From an uncultured Duncaniella sp. (GTDB taxonomy: Bacteria > Bacteroidota > Bacteroidia > Bacteroidales > Muribaculaceae): a stretch of 64,000 nt of DNA. The translations under genes and the position numbers were made by a program. The notes beneath the pieces are model-generated. The model did not search any database. It had not been told where the DNA came from and saw only the letters and a program-made list of their open reading frames with translations. Positions 1-8,115 of the stretch are shown piece by piece (the stretch's first letter is position 1; each line of letters opens with the position of its first letter). The stretch covers positions 62,001 to 126,000 of the forward strand of contig CAJTJG010000001.1 in assembly GCA_910576785.1 (NCBI GenBank), given 5' to 3'.

Positions 1-1229
1 ACAGATCCGCGCACGAGGTCAAACGCACCGCCCTCCTCAAGCTGCTGTCCGGAAGGATCCATGCGCGAAGCGAGGATCTTCCGCACTTTTTCAGGTATAT
101 GGCTGCGTATGCGTGTGTAGAGGTTGAGGGTGCCACGCACCAGCGACCGGCTGATGCGCGATGAGCCGAACATCTCCTCGCCCTGCGACTGTGCGCTCAG
201 TCCTACGGTGGTCTGTGTGACCTGCCGTGCCTTGCGCGATGTGGCGAGCGATACCACCATTATCGTACCTGCGCCGACAAGAAAGTAGAACGGTGTGGAT
301 GCCGGGCCGTTGAGCACGGACATCATGTGGCCATGCAGATCGTCTCCTCCCGCGGCCATATAATCCTGATAGGATGCCAGCGATGTCAGGGGCACACCTA
401 CGAAGTTTACAAGGTCATTGCCTGCAAAAGCCATGGCGAGCGAGAATGTACCCATGAGAACAACGACCTTGAGCACATTGACCTTGAGCAGATGCAGGGT
501 CTGCATCAGCAGCGTGAAACCGATGAGTGAGGATAGGAGTATCAGCCCGGTGTTGTCACTGATCCAGAGCTTTACCGCCGGTGTCATTATGGTGAGATCC
601 TTGATCCCTTTCAGCAGCATGAAGTATATGATGGCTGTGCATGCCACTCCGCCGAACAGACCTATCTTCCACTTCATCCGGCTCTTGTACTCGAATGTGA
701 ATATGAGCCGTGATATGAACTGCACTACAGTGCCGAACACGAAGGCGATGGCTACGGAAAGGAATATGCCTATGATGACCGACAGGGCTTTCTCAGTATT
801 CAGCAGGTCGCCGAGGGCGAGGGTGCTCTCCGGTGCGGCTATCTTGAAGAGCGCCACCGTGAAGGTTGCCCCGAGCAGCTCGAATACCATCGAGACGGTG
901 GTGGATGTGGGCATGCCGAGCGAGTTGAATATGTCAAGCAGAATGATGTCGGTCACCATGACGGCCATGAATATGGCTATCACATCGTAGAACGACAGGT
1001 TTTCAGGCCGGAAGATACCATGGCGGGCCACATCCATCATGCCGTTGCTCATGGCCGCTCCTATGAATACACCTATTGATGCGACGATCAGGACGCGCTT
1101 GAATGACGCGGCGCCTGAGCCTACGGCTGACGAGAGAAAATTCACGGCGTCGTTGCTCACTCCTACCGCCAGATCGAATGTGGCAAGCAGGAAAAGAAAT
1201 ATGACTATGCCGAGAAACAGTAGATCCAT
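1..1229 (-). CDS. PiT-family inorganic phosphate transporter, C-terminus off the window
   Basis: Integral membrane permease that imports inorganic phosphate (PHO4/PiT family). The reading frame opens with ATG at 1229 and stays open to the left edge, giving about 409 visible residues. The N-terminus is a hydrophobic helix followed by GVSNDAVNFLSSAVGSG, and about 90 residues in comes NSLGMPTSTTVSMVFELLG. These are the two N-terminal PiT signature segments that carry the paired phosphate/cation-binding residues. Family members in Bacteroidales often run beyond 700 residues with a soluble C-terminal part, which would lie outside the window. The gene sits 84 bp downstream of the histidine kinase on the same strand, so it may be read through from that two-component system. 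The family call is firm; the C-terminal content is unseen. Confidence 0.85.
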   Translation of the reverse strand, partial: MDLLFLGIVIFLFLLATFDLAVGVSNDAVNFLSSAVGSGAASFKRVLIVASIGVFIGAAMSNGMMDVARHGIFRPENLSFYDVIAIFMAVMVTDIILLDIFNSLGMPTSTTVSMVFELLGATFTVALFKIAAPESTLALGDLLNTEKALSVIIGIFLSVAIAFVFGTVVQFISRLIFTFEYKSRMKWKIGLFGGVACTAIIYFMLLKGIKDLTIMTPAVKLWISDNTGLILLSSLIGFTLLMQTLHLLKVNVLKVVVLMGTFSLAMAFAGNDLVNFVGVPLTSLASYQDYMAAGGDDLHGHMMSVLNGPASTPFYFLVGAGTIMVVSLATSRKARQVTQTTVGLSAQSQGEEMFGSSRISRSLVRGTLNLYTRIRSHIPEKVRKILASRMDPSGQQLEEGGAFDLVRGS

Positions 1230-1313
1230 TGGGAATGCTGGGTTGGTTTTGTTTTTTTGCCCTGCAAATTTCAGCATTCCTTGTTTCGGAAATATTTACT
1301 TTTTGTTGCGTTT

Positions 1314-2720
1314 TTATGAATTTTCCACCGGCAGAGTGAAGTCTATGCGCAGACCTCCGTCATTGACAGCCGTTATGGAGCCGCCATGCAGTGTCACGGC
1401 GTTCTTGACTATAGACAGTCCGAGTCCGGTGCCACCCATGGCCCGCGATCGTCCTTTGTCCACCCGGTAGAATCTCTCGAATATATGCGGCAGGTGTTCA
1501 TCAGGTATGCCATGACCATTGTCTCTGACTGTGAAATTGCCATTGATGTCGGCTATGACATTTATTTCCGTGCCGCCGCTGTAGGCTATGGCATTCCCTA
1601 TCAGATTGTTGAATATCGATTCGATGAGGGCACGGTTGGCCGTTAAGGTCAGATTGTCAGGGATATCCGCCGATATTTTCATCGTAGAGTGCAGGGATTG
1701 CTCCTTGATGATCTCGTTGACAAGGGGGGATACGTCAAGCTCTTCTTTTGAAATGGCTTTCGGGGCATCGTCCATTCGTGTGATAGCCGAGATGTCCTTG
1801 AGCATGGCGCTCAGACGCATGGCATTGGCATGTATGCGCTCTATGAACTCCACGCGTTTCTCCTCCGGCAGTTCCGGATGATCGAGCAGCAGGTCGGCAC
1901 TTATCTGTATGGCTGCGGCAGGGGTCTTGAGCTCATGGTTGATATTGTTGGTGAGCTGTTTTTTCAGTCTTATCTTGTCACGTTCCTGAGCCAGGGCCTC
2001 GTGGTGCTCGCGGTCGCGCTGTATGTATAGCCTTACGATATGGCTTGCGATGCTGCCGAGCTCATCGCGCGGAAAAGGCTTGTCATCATATATCCTCTCG
2101 CCTTTCTCCGCCCGCTCGGCAAAGCGGTTGAGACGGGAGATGCTCGTGGATATGCGGCGTGTCACGAAGTATCCGGCAAGGCTCACACCGAGGGTGATGA
2201 CAAGCATTATCCACAGGAATCCCCTGTCGGCTTTCAGCAGGGAGTCGAGTGTGCCGTCGTCATACGGGACTGCGGAACGGACGATTATGCCGTCCTTGCC
2301 GAGACTGGCTGAATAAAAATAGTCCGTGCGGTCGCTCTCCGACCATCTCTCCACCGTATAGGCCTTTCCGAGCAGTCGTGTCCTTATGATCTCGGGGCGG
2401 TTGTTGTGGTTGGATGTGGGGAAGGGTGTGCGGTCGTTATTGTCGAAAATCACCGTACCGTCACGGTCGATCACTGTGAGGCGCAGATCCTTGAACGGAC
2501 TCTTGATATGCCTCATGAGAGCGGTGTCACATCCTTGTCCGGCCATAACTTCGAGTATGCGGGTGTTGAATATCTGCAACCGCAGATCGAGCATCTCGGT
2601 CTTGAATATCTTCTCCCTATGGTACTGGAACGTGACACATGCTCCCACAAGCAGGAGGCAAAGTGCGAGCAAAGATATGAATACCCGGGTGTGGAACGAG
2701 AATCTAATCCATCCAACCAT
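1314..2720 (-). CDS. Sensor histidine kinase (two-component system)
   Basis: Membrane sensor kinase that autophosphorylates on histidine and passes phosphate to the adjacent response regulator. The 468-residue protein has a transmembrane helix near residues 10-30, an extracytoplasmic sensor segment, a second helix near 165-190 and a HAMP-like linker. The phosphoacceptor box NHELKTP has His262, and the ATPase domain shows the N box (NNLIGNAIAYS), DNGHGIP and GGTGLGLSIV. I start it at the ATG at 2720, which begins MVGWIRFSF. A longer frame from 2756 adds residues that lie inside the regulator gene and look unlike a membrane lead. It overlaps the regulator's 3' end by 17 bp, so the two are translationally coupled. 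The stimulus is unknown; flanking phosphate and chloride transporters suggest ion or phosphate sensing, which is only inference. Confidence 0.9.
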   Translation of the reverse strand: MVGWIRFSFHTRVFISLLALCLLLVGACVTFQYHREKIFKTEMLDLRLQIFNTRILEVMAGQGCDTALMRHIKSPFKDLRLTVIDRDGTVIFDNNDRTPFPTSNHNNRPEIIRTRLLGKAYTVERWSESDRTDYFYSASLGKDGIIVRSAVPYDDGTLDSLLKADRGFLWIMLVITLGVSLAGYFVTRRISTSISRLNRFAERAEKGERIYDDKPFPRDELGSIASHIVRLYIQRDREHHEALAQERDKIRLKKQLTNNINHELKTPAAAIQISADLLLDHPELPEEKRVEFIERIHANAMRLSAMLKDISAITRMDDAPKAISKEELDVSPLVNEIIKEQSLHSTMKISADIPDNLTLTANRALIESIFNNLIGNAIAYSGGTEINVIADINGNFTVRDNGHGIPDEHLPHIFERFYRVDKGRSRAMGGTGLGLSIVKNAVTLHGGSITAVNDGGLRIDFTLPVENS

Positions 2721-3363
2721 AGCCGTAGCCCGAGCGGGTGACGATATTTCTGCCATATGGGGTTATCTTGCCGCGCAGACGGGTGATATGTACATCGACA
2801 GAGCGGTCGAGCACCACGGTCTCTTCGGGCCATATCCGGCTCAGAAGCTCCTCGCGGGTGAATATCCGCCCCGGATTGCCTATGAAGAGAGCCAGCAGTT
2901 CAAACTCCTTGCGTGGCAGTCTCACCATGTTGCCGTCTACGGTGCAGGTGAGCGATGTGCGGTCGCACACCACCCCTCTCGGAGCCTGTTTGCGGGCACG
3001 GCGTAGTATGGCCTCGATTTTAGCCATGACAATCTTGATGGAATATGGCTTTGGTATATAATCGTCGGCCCCGAGCTGGAGTCCGGCCACCATATCTTCC
3101 ACTGTATCCTTGGCTGTAAGGAATATAATGGGTATACGTGCTGTGGAGGTGTTCTGTTTGAGCCGTTCGGCAAGTTCAGTTCCGCTCATACCCTCCATCA
3201 TGATGTCGAGCAGAAGCAGGTCGTATGATGTGATATCCATCCGCATAGCGGCTTCGGCACTCGGGGCTGTGTCCACTTTGTAGCCCTCGAGCTCGAGATA
3301 TGTGCGGAGTCCCTCGCAGAGGGTCTCCTCGTCGTCTACTATCAGAATTTTGGCTTTACACAT
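2704..3363 (-). CDS. OmpR/PhoB-family response regulator
   Basis: DNA-binding response regulator paired with the overlapping histidine kinase. At 219 residues it has the usual length for the family. The receiver domain begins CKAKILIVDDEE, with the acidic pocket at residues 10-12, the phosphoacceptor Asp53 in LLLLDIMMEG and the conserved lysine in FLTAKD. The C-terminal winged helix contains the typical FELLALF and RSVDVHITRLRGK segments. The start is set at the ATG at 3363, because the upstream extension to 3522 runs into the ClC gene and has no receiver-like sequence. It lies 50 bp downstream of the ClC gene and overlaps the kinase by 17 bp. Target genes cannot be told from the sequence. 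Confidence 0.92.
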   Translation of the reverse strand: MCKAKILIVDDEETLCEGLRTYLELEGYKVDTAPSAEAAMRMDITSYDLLLLDIMMEGMSGTELAERLKQNTSTARIPIIFLTAKDTVEDMVAGLQLGADDYIPKPYSIKIVMAKIEAILRRARKQAPRGVVCDRTSLTCTVDGNMVRLPRKEFELLALFIGNPGRIFTREELLSRIWPEETVVLDRSVDVHITRLRGKITPYGRNIVTRSGYGYGWMD

Positions 3364-3413
3364 TTCAGTAGGATGATATGGGTGGAGTGTATGGATTGCG
3401 AATGTCTCTGCTA

Positions 3414-5228
3414 TCAGTCTTCGGAGTAGTGGCGGAGCACACGGCGGTATGAATTGAAGATCTTGGATTTCGAAACGAAGCCCACATACCGGCCGCTGTC
3501 GTCGACCACGGGAAGATTCCATGCGCCGGTATCGTCGAATGTCTTCATGACGGTCTCCATGCTTTCGCCGATGCGTACCCGCGCCGGAGGTACCGACATG
3601 AATTGGTTGACGTACATGCGCTTGTATAGGTCGGGCCGGAACATGATATTGCGTATCTCGTCGAGTATCACCACTCCGAGCAGTTCGCCCCCTGCTCCGA
3701 CCACTGGAAACAGATTGCGCGAGGAGCGCGATATTGCCCCCACCATGCCCCGCAGATCCATGCCCGGAGTCACGCTGACGAAGTCAGTCTCGATGACCGA
3801 ATCCATCTTAAGCAGCGTGAGCACGGCGCGGTCCTTGTGGTGGGTGAGGAGTTTGCCTTCGCGGGCCAGACGCATGGTATAGATGCTGTATGGCTCGAAG
3901 AATTTTATTGTGCCGTATGATATCGTGGATACGATGAGCAGCGGAAGGAAGAGCTCGTAGCCGCCGGTGAGTTCGGCTGTGAGGAATATGCCCATAAGTG
4001 GAGCATGCATGACACCCGACATCACTCCGGCCATGCCCATGAGCGCGAAGTTCTTGGTGGAAAGCCCGAGGTCGAATATCTGGTTGAGGCCGTAGGCGAA
4101 GAAGAATCCGGCCATGCAGCCTACGAACAGTGACGGAGCGAATGTGCCGCCGACACCGCCGCCGCCATTGGTGGCCGAGGTGGCGAATGCCTTGAGTGCC
4201 ACGAGTGCGCCTACGAATCCGAGTATCCACCAGGGGTTGCCACGGTCGGGGTAGAATATGGATCCGTCCACGATCGATCCGGTGTTGCCGTTGAGCAGAC
4301 CTGTGATTGATCCGTAGCCCTCGCCGTAGAGCGGGGGGAAGAGGAACACGAGCAGGGCCAGTATGGTGCCGCCCACGGATATCTTCATCCAGGGCGACTC
4401 GAGTTTGCGGAACATCTTCTCCATCATGTTCATGCACCGGGTGAAGTAGAGGGATATGAATCCGAGGAAAAGTCCGAGCAGGATGGCGTAGGGTATCTTC
4501 CATGTGAGGAATGGCTCGCTCTGCACGAAGAAGAATTCCACGTCGTAGCCGGTGAACACATAGGCCACAGTGGCGGCAGTGATCGACGCTATGAGCAGAG
4601 GCATCACCGAGACGGTTGTGAGGTCGATCATGAGGACTTCGAGCGTGAAGAGCATACCGGCTATCGGAGCCTTGAATATGCCGGCTATGCCCGCGGCCGC
4701 TCCACACCCCACGAGTATCATCAGGATACGCGGTGACATGCGGAACACTCTGCCGAGGTTGCTCCCTATGGCAGCTCCGGTATATACGATAGGACCCTCG
4801 GCTCCGACGGATCCGCCGAATCCGATGGTGATGGAGGAGGCGAAGACGGATGTGTACATGTTGTGCTTCTTGAGCCTCGACTTGTTCTGCGACAGGGCAT
4901 AGAGCACGCGCGTGACGCCGTGTGATATATTGTCCCTGACCACGTATTTCACATACAGGCTTGTGATGAGGATACCGGCCAGCGGAAGGAGCAGATAGAG
5001 GTAGTTGCCCTCGTTGATGGTGACATGCGATGTGAGCAGCGATGATATGGTGTGTATGAGCCATTTGAGCACGAGCGCTGCCAGGCCTCCGAATATACCC
5101 ACCATGAGGGCGAGTATGCTCACGAAGGTTTTCTCCTTTATGTGCCTTTCTCTCCATGCGAGCATTTTCATGAACCCGTCGTGGAGGCTGCGGCTGGCGC
5201 GGTTGAATATGTTGCCTTGACTTTTCAT
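3414..5228 (-). CDS. ClC-type chloride channel/transporter with C-terminal CBS pair
   Basis: Polytopic membrane protein of the voltage-gated chloride channel family, which either conducts chloride or exchanges it for protons. The 604-residue protein carries the ClC signatures GSVGAEGPIV (GxEGP) in the first half and GGGVGGTFAPSLFVG (GxFxP) further on. About ten hydrophobic segments are followed by two CBS domains over roughly residues 450-600; such domains bind adenine nucleotides and gate transport. The start ATG at 5228 follows the sugar-transferase stop by 12 bp, and the response regulator starts 50 bp after its stop, so it sits in the middle of a probable operon. I see no glutamate loss in the gate motif. 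Confidence 0.93.
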   Translation of the reverse strand: MKSQGNIFNRASRSLHDGFMKMLAWRERHIKEKTFVSILALMVGIFGGLAALVLKWLIHTISSLLTSHVTINEGNYLYLLLPLAGILITSLYVKYVVRDNISHGVTRVLYALSQNKSRLKKHNMYTSVFASSITIGFGGSVGAEGPIVYTGAAIGSNLGRVFRMSPRILMILVGCGAAAGIAGIFKAPIAGMLFTLEVLMIDLTTVSVMPLLIASITAATVAYVFTGYDVEFFFVQSEPFLTWKIPYAILLGLFLGFISLYFTRCMNMMEKMFRKLESPWMKISVGGTILALLVFLFPPLYGEGYGSITGLLNGNTGSIVDGSIFYPDRGNPWWILGFVGALVALKAFATSATNGGGGVGGTFAPSLFVGCMAGFFFAYGLNQIFDLGLSTKNFALMGMAGVMSGVMHAPLMGIFLTAELTGGYELFLPLLIVSTISYGTIKFFEPYSIYTMRLAREGKLLTHHKDRAVLTLLKMDSVIETDFVSVTPGMDLRGMVGAISRSSRNLFPVVGAGGELLGVVILDEIRNIMFRPDLYKRMYVNQFMSVPPARVRIGESMETVMKTFDDTGAWNLPVVDDSGRYVGFVSKSKIFNSYRRVLRHYSED

Positions 5229-5240
5229 TGATATGATGGT

Positions 5241-6650
5241 TTATTTGCCCTCCCCGCGGCATATTGTCAGAATGGTGTGGAGCATGATGCGCATGTCCAC
5301 GCTGAGCGAGAGGTTGGATACGTAGAGCAGGTCGAAGCGCATGCGTTCCACCATTGAGGGGACATCGGATGCGTAGCCATACCTGACCATACCCCATGAT
5401 GTGAGTCCCGGCCGCACGAGGTGGAGCAGGGTGTAGTGGGGAGCTATGTCGATGATGCGGCGTATGAAGTATTCCCTCTCGGGCCGTGGCCCGACAAGCG
5501 ACATGTCACCCTTCAGCACATTCCATAGGTTGGGCAACTCGTCAAGACGGTATTTTCTCATGAATTGCCCTATGGGGGTGATTCTCGGATCGTTGTCGCG
5601 GCTCAGAACGGGCCCTGACGGCTCTGATTCGGTGATCATGGAGCGTAATTTGTAGATGTGGAACGGCCGCCGGCGGTAACCTATCCTTTCCTGTGAGTAG
5701 AATACCGGCCCGGGGCTCTGACGCTTTATGACCATTGCGAGTGCGAGTATGACCGGTGAGGTTATGGCGAGGGCTATGGATGAGACGAGGATGTCGACGA
5801 AGCGTTTTATGGCTACGATATTGTCGGGGAGATCTACCTTGGATATGTCCACGAGTGGAGTCACGTCGATGGCATCGAATCTTACATGTCCGAATATCAT
5901 GGCTCTGTCATCCGGGCTTGTAAGGACGGGCACATCGAAGCTGAACAGGCGGTTGAGCAGCTTCAGAGTGGCCTCCTCGTCCAGTCCTGACGGGCGTAGC
6001 ACCACTCCGTCTATTCTGTTGGCTGCGGCATAGGTCTCAAGATCGTCAGGTGATATGCATGATCTGTCTGTGGCGTTCAATACGGATGTGGAGCATATGG
6101 CGGTGATACGGAAGTGGTAGTCGCGTTCCACAGTCTTCAGCCATTCGAGATCGGATGCCGGATGGGTGGATGCTGTAACAAGTATGTATGATTTCTCGGA
6201 TCCGGGCCTGCGCATGGATCTGCGCAGATATGTGGTGAGGCTGAGGCGGCTTATGTAGACGGTGGCGAATAGTATTCCGGCAAACAGGAGAAGTACCTCG
6301 TAGTTCCATGTGCGCTTTGGCAGGATGTCGTTGAGTAGCACCACAAGGAAGTATACGATGGATCCGGCTGCCGATGCGCTCACCGTCCGGAGAAATTCCT
6401 TTATGCGTGATTTCTGCGTCACGTTGACGTAATAGCCGGTGAGGTAGTAGAGCAGCAGCATGAATGGCGGGAAGAGTGCGAAGGATAGCAGCGGTCCACG
6501 GGCCGAGATGAAGTCGGCAAGCGAGGGGTAATGCTCCGTGATGCCGGGCACGACGTAGTAGCGGACGATCGTGAAGATCATCACGCCTGCCAGTGTCGAC
6601 ATATAGTCGGCGAGCACATACTTCCTTCTGAGAGATTTTTCCGTATTCAA
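5241..6650 (-). CDS. Undecaprenyl-phosphate sugar phosphotransferase (WcaJ/PssY-like)
   Basis: Membrane enzyme that moves a hexose-1-phosphate onto undecaprenyl phosphate, the first step in building exopolysaccharide or capsule repeat units. The 469-residue protein has several N-terminal membrane helices, a Rossmann-like middle and a C-terminal bacterial sugar transferase domain. That domain contains SPGPVFYSQERIGYRR, YKLRSM, RKYRLDELPNLWNVLKGDMS and VGPRPERE. I choose the TTG at 6650 as start: its TTGA overlaps the stop of the upstream threonylcarbamoyl-AMP synthase, and the resulting N-terminus (KYVLADYMSTLAG) aligns with the usual start of Bacteroidales homologues. The next candidates are GTG at 6617 and ATG at 6602. 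No other polysaccharide genes lie nearby, so its pathway is open. Confidence 0.9.
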   Translation of the reverse strand: MNTEKSLRRKYVLADYMSTLAGVMIFTIVRYYVVPGITEHYPSLADFISARGPLLSFALFPPFMLLLYYLTGYYVNVTQKSRIKEFLRTVSASAAGSIVYFLVVLLNDILPKRTWNYEVLLLFAGILFATVYISRLSLTTYLRRSMRRPGSEKSYILVTASTHPASDLEWLKTVERDYHFRITAICSTSVLNATDRSCISPDDLETYAAANRIDGVVLRPSGLDEEATLKLLNRLFSFDVPVLTSPDDRAMIFGHVRFDAIDVTPLVDISKVDLPDNIVAIKRFVDILVSSIALAITSPVILALAMVIKRQSPGPVFYSQERIGYRRRPFHIYKLRSMITESEPSGPVLSRDNDPRITPIGQFMRKYRLDELPNLWNVLKGDMSLVGPRPEREYFIRRIIDIAPHYTLLHLVRPGLTSWGMVRYGYASDVPSMVERMRFDLLYVSNLSLSVDMRIMLHTILTICRGEGK

Positions 6651-7213
6651 GGGCGCAGTGTTGTGATGCTTCCGTCGGGGTTTATTTTTATCACCTTTGA
6701 TGGAGAGGAGGGGGTAGTGTCGTCGCGGCGGTACATGGCCACATAGTCCACGGCATTGATGATGTCCGAATCGATCTCGGAGAAGAATCGCGGTGAGGGT
6801 GATCCGCTCACATTGGCCGAGGTGGAGACTACAGGGACACCGAGACCTCGGCACAGTGCGGCCGAATAGGCTTCGGAAGTGAGACGCAGCCCTGCGCTGC
6901 CATCGTCGGCAAGGAGAGCGGTAGAGAGAAGGTCAGCATGCGGAAACACGATGGTGAGTGGCCGGCCGGCGGTTTCCATGAGTATTTCGGCTTCGTGGGG
7001 TATGTCTCCCACCACCTCGCGGAGTGCATCCTTGCTCCCTACGAGAGATATGAGGGCTTTGGAGTCGCTGCGCCGTTTTATTTCGTAGACACGTCGCACA
7101 GCGGCTGTATTGGTAGCATCGCAACCAATACCCCATATCGTATCCGTGGGATATAGTATGACACCGCCGTCACGCATCACCTCGACGGCCCGTAGGATAT
7201 CTTCATGCATCAT
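6647..7213 (-). CDS. tsaC: Threonylcarbamoyl-AMP synthase (Sua5/YrdC family)
   Basis: Makes threonylcarbamoyl-AMP from threonine, bicarbonate and ATP, the first step of t6A modification at position 37 of ANN-decoding tRNAs. The 188-residue protein is the short YrdC-only form. Visible family segments are GGVILYPTDTIWGIGCDA, the KRR...KALISLV stretch that binds substrate, and VPVVSTSANVSG near the C-terminus. I start it at the ATG pair at 7213/7210, where Bacteroidales homologues begin. A consensus promoter ends so close to this ATG that the message would be nearly leaderless. Its stop overlaps the sugar transferase start by 4 bp, so translation is probably coupled. Confidence 0.92.
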   Translation of the reverse strand: MMHEDILRAVEVMRDGGVILYPTDTIWGIGCDATNTAAVRRVYEIKRRSDSKALISLVGSKDALREVVGDIPHEAEILMETAGRPLTIVFPHADLLSTALLADDGSAGLRLTSEAYSAALCRGLGVPVVSTSANVSGSPSPRFFSEIDSDIINAVDYVAMYRRDDTTPSSPSKVIKINPDGSITTLRP

Positions 7214-7218
7214 ATCTG

Positions 7219-7250
7219 CAAACTTACAAAAAAGATTGCCAACAGCCAAA
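7219..7250 (-). promoter_or_regulatory. Bacteroidota-type promoter for the tsaC-led operon
   Basis: On the minus strand, TTTG (7250-7247) is followed after exactly 20 bp by TAAGTTTG (7226-7219), the consensus form TTTG-N20-TAnnTTTG. The expected transcription start is about 7212-7215, on top of the ATG at 7213, so the transcript would have almost no leader. Matching is by eye. Confidence 0.7.
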
Positions 7251-7334
7251 AACAACCTCTAAATATTGGAGGTCATACTTTCTCATTAGTCCGGTAAAGA
7301 TACTTCTTTTTAGTATACGAACCACAATATTTGA

Positions 7335-7373
7335 CGAGTTGATGCTGTTATTGTTGTAAACAGCATCAACTCG
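7335..7373 (+). repeat. Perfect 15-bp inverted repeat directly before a lipoprotein start codon
   Basis: Arms 7335-7349 (CGAGTTGATGCTGTT) and 7359-7373 are exact reverse complements, separated by a 9-nt loop (7350-7358). The right arm ends 2 nt before the ATG at 7376. No T-run follows, so it is not a standard terminator. It could be a hairpin masking ribosome entry or a DNA operator; a near-match -7 box (AATATTTG, 7326-7333) lies just upstream. Confidence 0.85.
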
Positions 7374-7375
7374 CT

Positions 7376-7879
7376 ATGAAGCAAATCCTCAATATCCTTA
7401 TTCTGCTCTCTATTGCTTTATTGACATCTTGCAAAAAAGAGAACAGAGAACCTGAATATACACCACTTACTATTCATCGACAATTCAATACACAAACTAT
7501 GCCTGTAAAATTGTCGGAACTCAAAGACTTTACCGAATACAAGGATAAAATCTTTATCGTCAATTCCATAGATGAATTGCCCGACGACAAGTATTTCAGC
7601 ACCGAGGATTTTGTGAGAGCTGACATCAACTTCTCCGAGTATTCTCTTGTTATCGTGTATCAGCTTATATTAGGTGATATTGTTACATATCAGTATGGTT
7701 GGTGTTACAACAATTGGGAAGAACGCTATCAATTCAACACCACTTATGACCGTATTAAGGACTCGGAATATGTGGACGGCGAAATTGAGAATTTCACATA
7801 CTTGCGGAGTGCGATTCTTGTCCGCCGTATTCCTGCCGATGCCAAATGGTCTATTTCAATGAGTATCTACGAGCATTAA
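7376..7879 (+). CDS. Small lipoprotein of unknown function
   Basis: I do not recognise the family. The 167-residue protein starts MKQILNILILLSIALLTSCKK, a classic lipoprotein signal with the acylated Cys19 in LTSC followed by lysines. The mature part is about 150 residues, rich in aromatic and acidic residues, with no obvious repeat or catalytic motif. The gene is markedly more AT-rich than its neighbours. It stands alone on the plus strand between the tsaC operon and the RNase P RNA gene, and its 3' end overlaps the tail of a broken Abi_2 gene on the other strand, which points to an insertion or replacement here. A perfect 15-bp inverted repeat abuts the start codon. It is probably an envelope lipoprotein; any role is unknown. 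Confidence 0.75.
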   Translation: MKQILNILILLSIALLTSCKKENREPEYTPLTIHRQFNTQTMPVKLSELKDFTEYKDKIFIVNSIDELPDDKYFSTEDFVRADINFSEYSLVIVYQLILGDIVTYQYGWCYNNWEERYQFNTTYDRIKDSEYVDGEIENFTYLRSAILVRRIPADAKWSISMSIYEH

Positions 7880-7906
7880 CTTTACGTCTATTTTGCATAG
7901 AGGGCC

Positions 7907-8026
7907 GTAATAACTTATATTGGTTAAATAGCGTTCCGCAAGTTGCTGGTCATCAAACAGTAATCCACGGCTTTTTAATTTGGCTATCTGCTGTTGCAGA
8001 GTGAGAGGGCGTTTCGTATAATCCAT
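7907..8026 (-). pseudogene. Abi_2 (AbiD/AbiF-like) abortive-infection gene, N-terminal remnant
   Basis: From the ATG at 8026 the minus strand encodes MDYTKRPLTLQQQIAKLKS and continues through about residue 40 to ISYY. This resembles the conserved start of Abi_2 family proteins (PF07751), which begin with a YTKxPLTxxxQI stretch and reach a NISYYRLSGY motif. After ISYY the similarity stops abruptly, near 7906. The frame runs on 16 more codons to a TGA at 7856-7858, inside the lipoprotein gene on the other strand. Full-length members have roughly 300 residues, so this is a truncated relic of a phage-defence gene. The call rests on motif memory only. Confidence 0.6.
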
Positions 8027-8087
8027 ATAAAAACTCGAGGACCTCCCCGGGTGCGCTGTTCTCTATAATAATTTTTACGCTTTTCAT
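7953..8087 (-). CDS. Possible 44-residue ORF overlapping the Abi_2 remnant
   Basis: ATG at 8087 opens a 44-codon frame (MKSVKIIIENSAPGEV...KKPWITV) ending with TGA at 7953-7955. It overlaps the first 74 bp of the Abi_2 remnant in another frame. I recognise no family. The N-terminus is a plausible beta strand, but the second half lies inside the Abi frame and may be out-of-frame reading. It could be a small upstream partner or leader peptide of the lost Abi gene, or chance. Confidence 0.25.
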   Translation of the reverse strand: MKSVKIIIENSAPGEVLEFLYGLYETPSHSATADSQIKKPWITV

Positions 8088-8115
8088 TTTTCGTCAATGT
8101 GGATGAGGGGTAGGT

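Noticed and set aside
3808..5397. A 529-codon frame on the same strand as the ClC gene
   Set aside because: It is an out-of-frame reading of the ClC gene, extremely rich in His, Arg and Pro, with no membrane or domain features.
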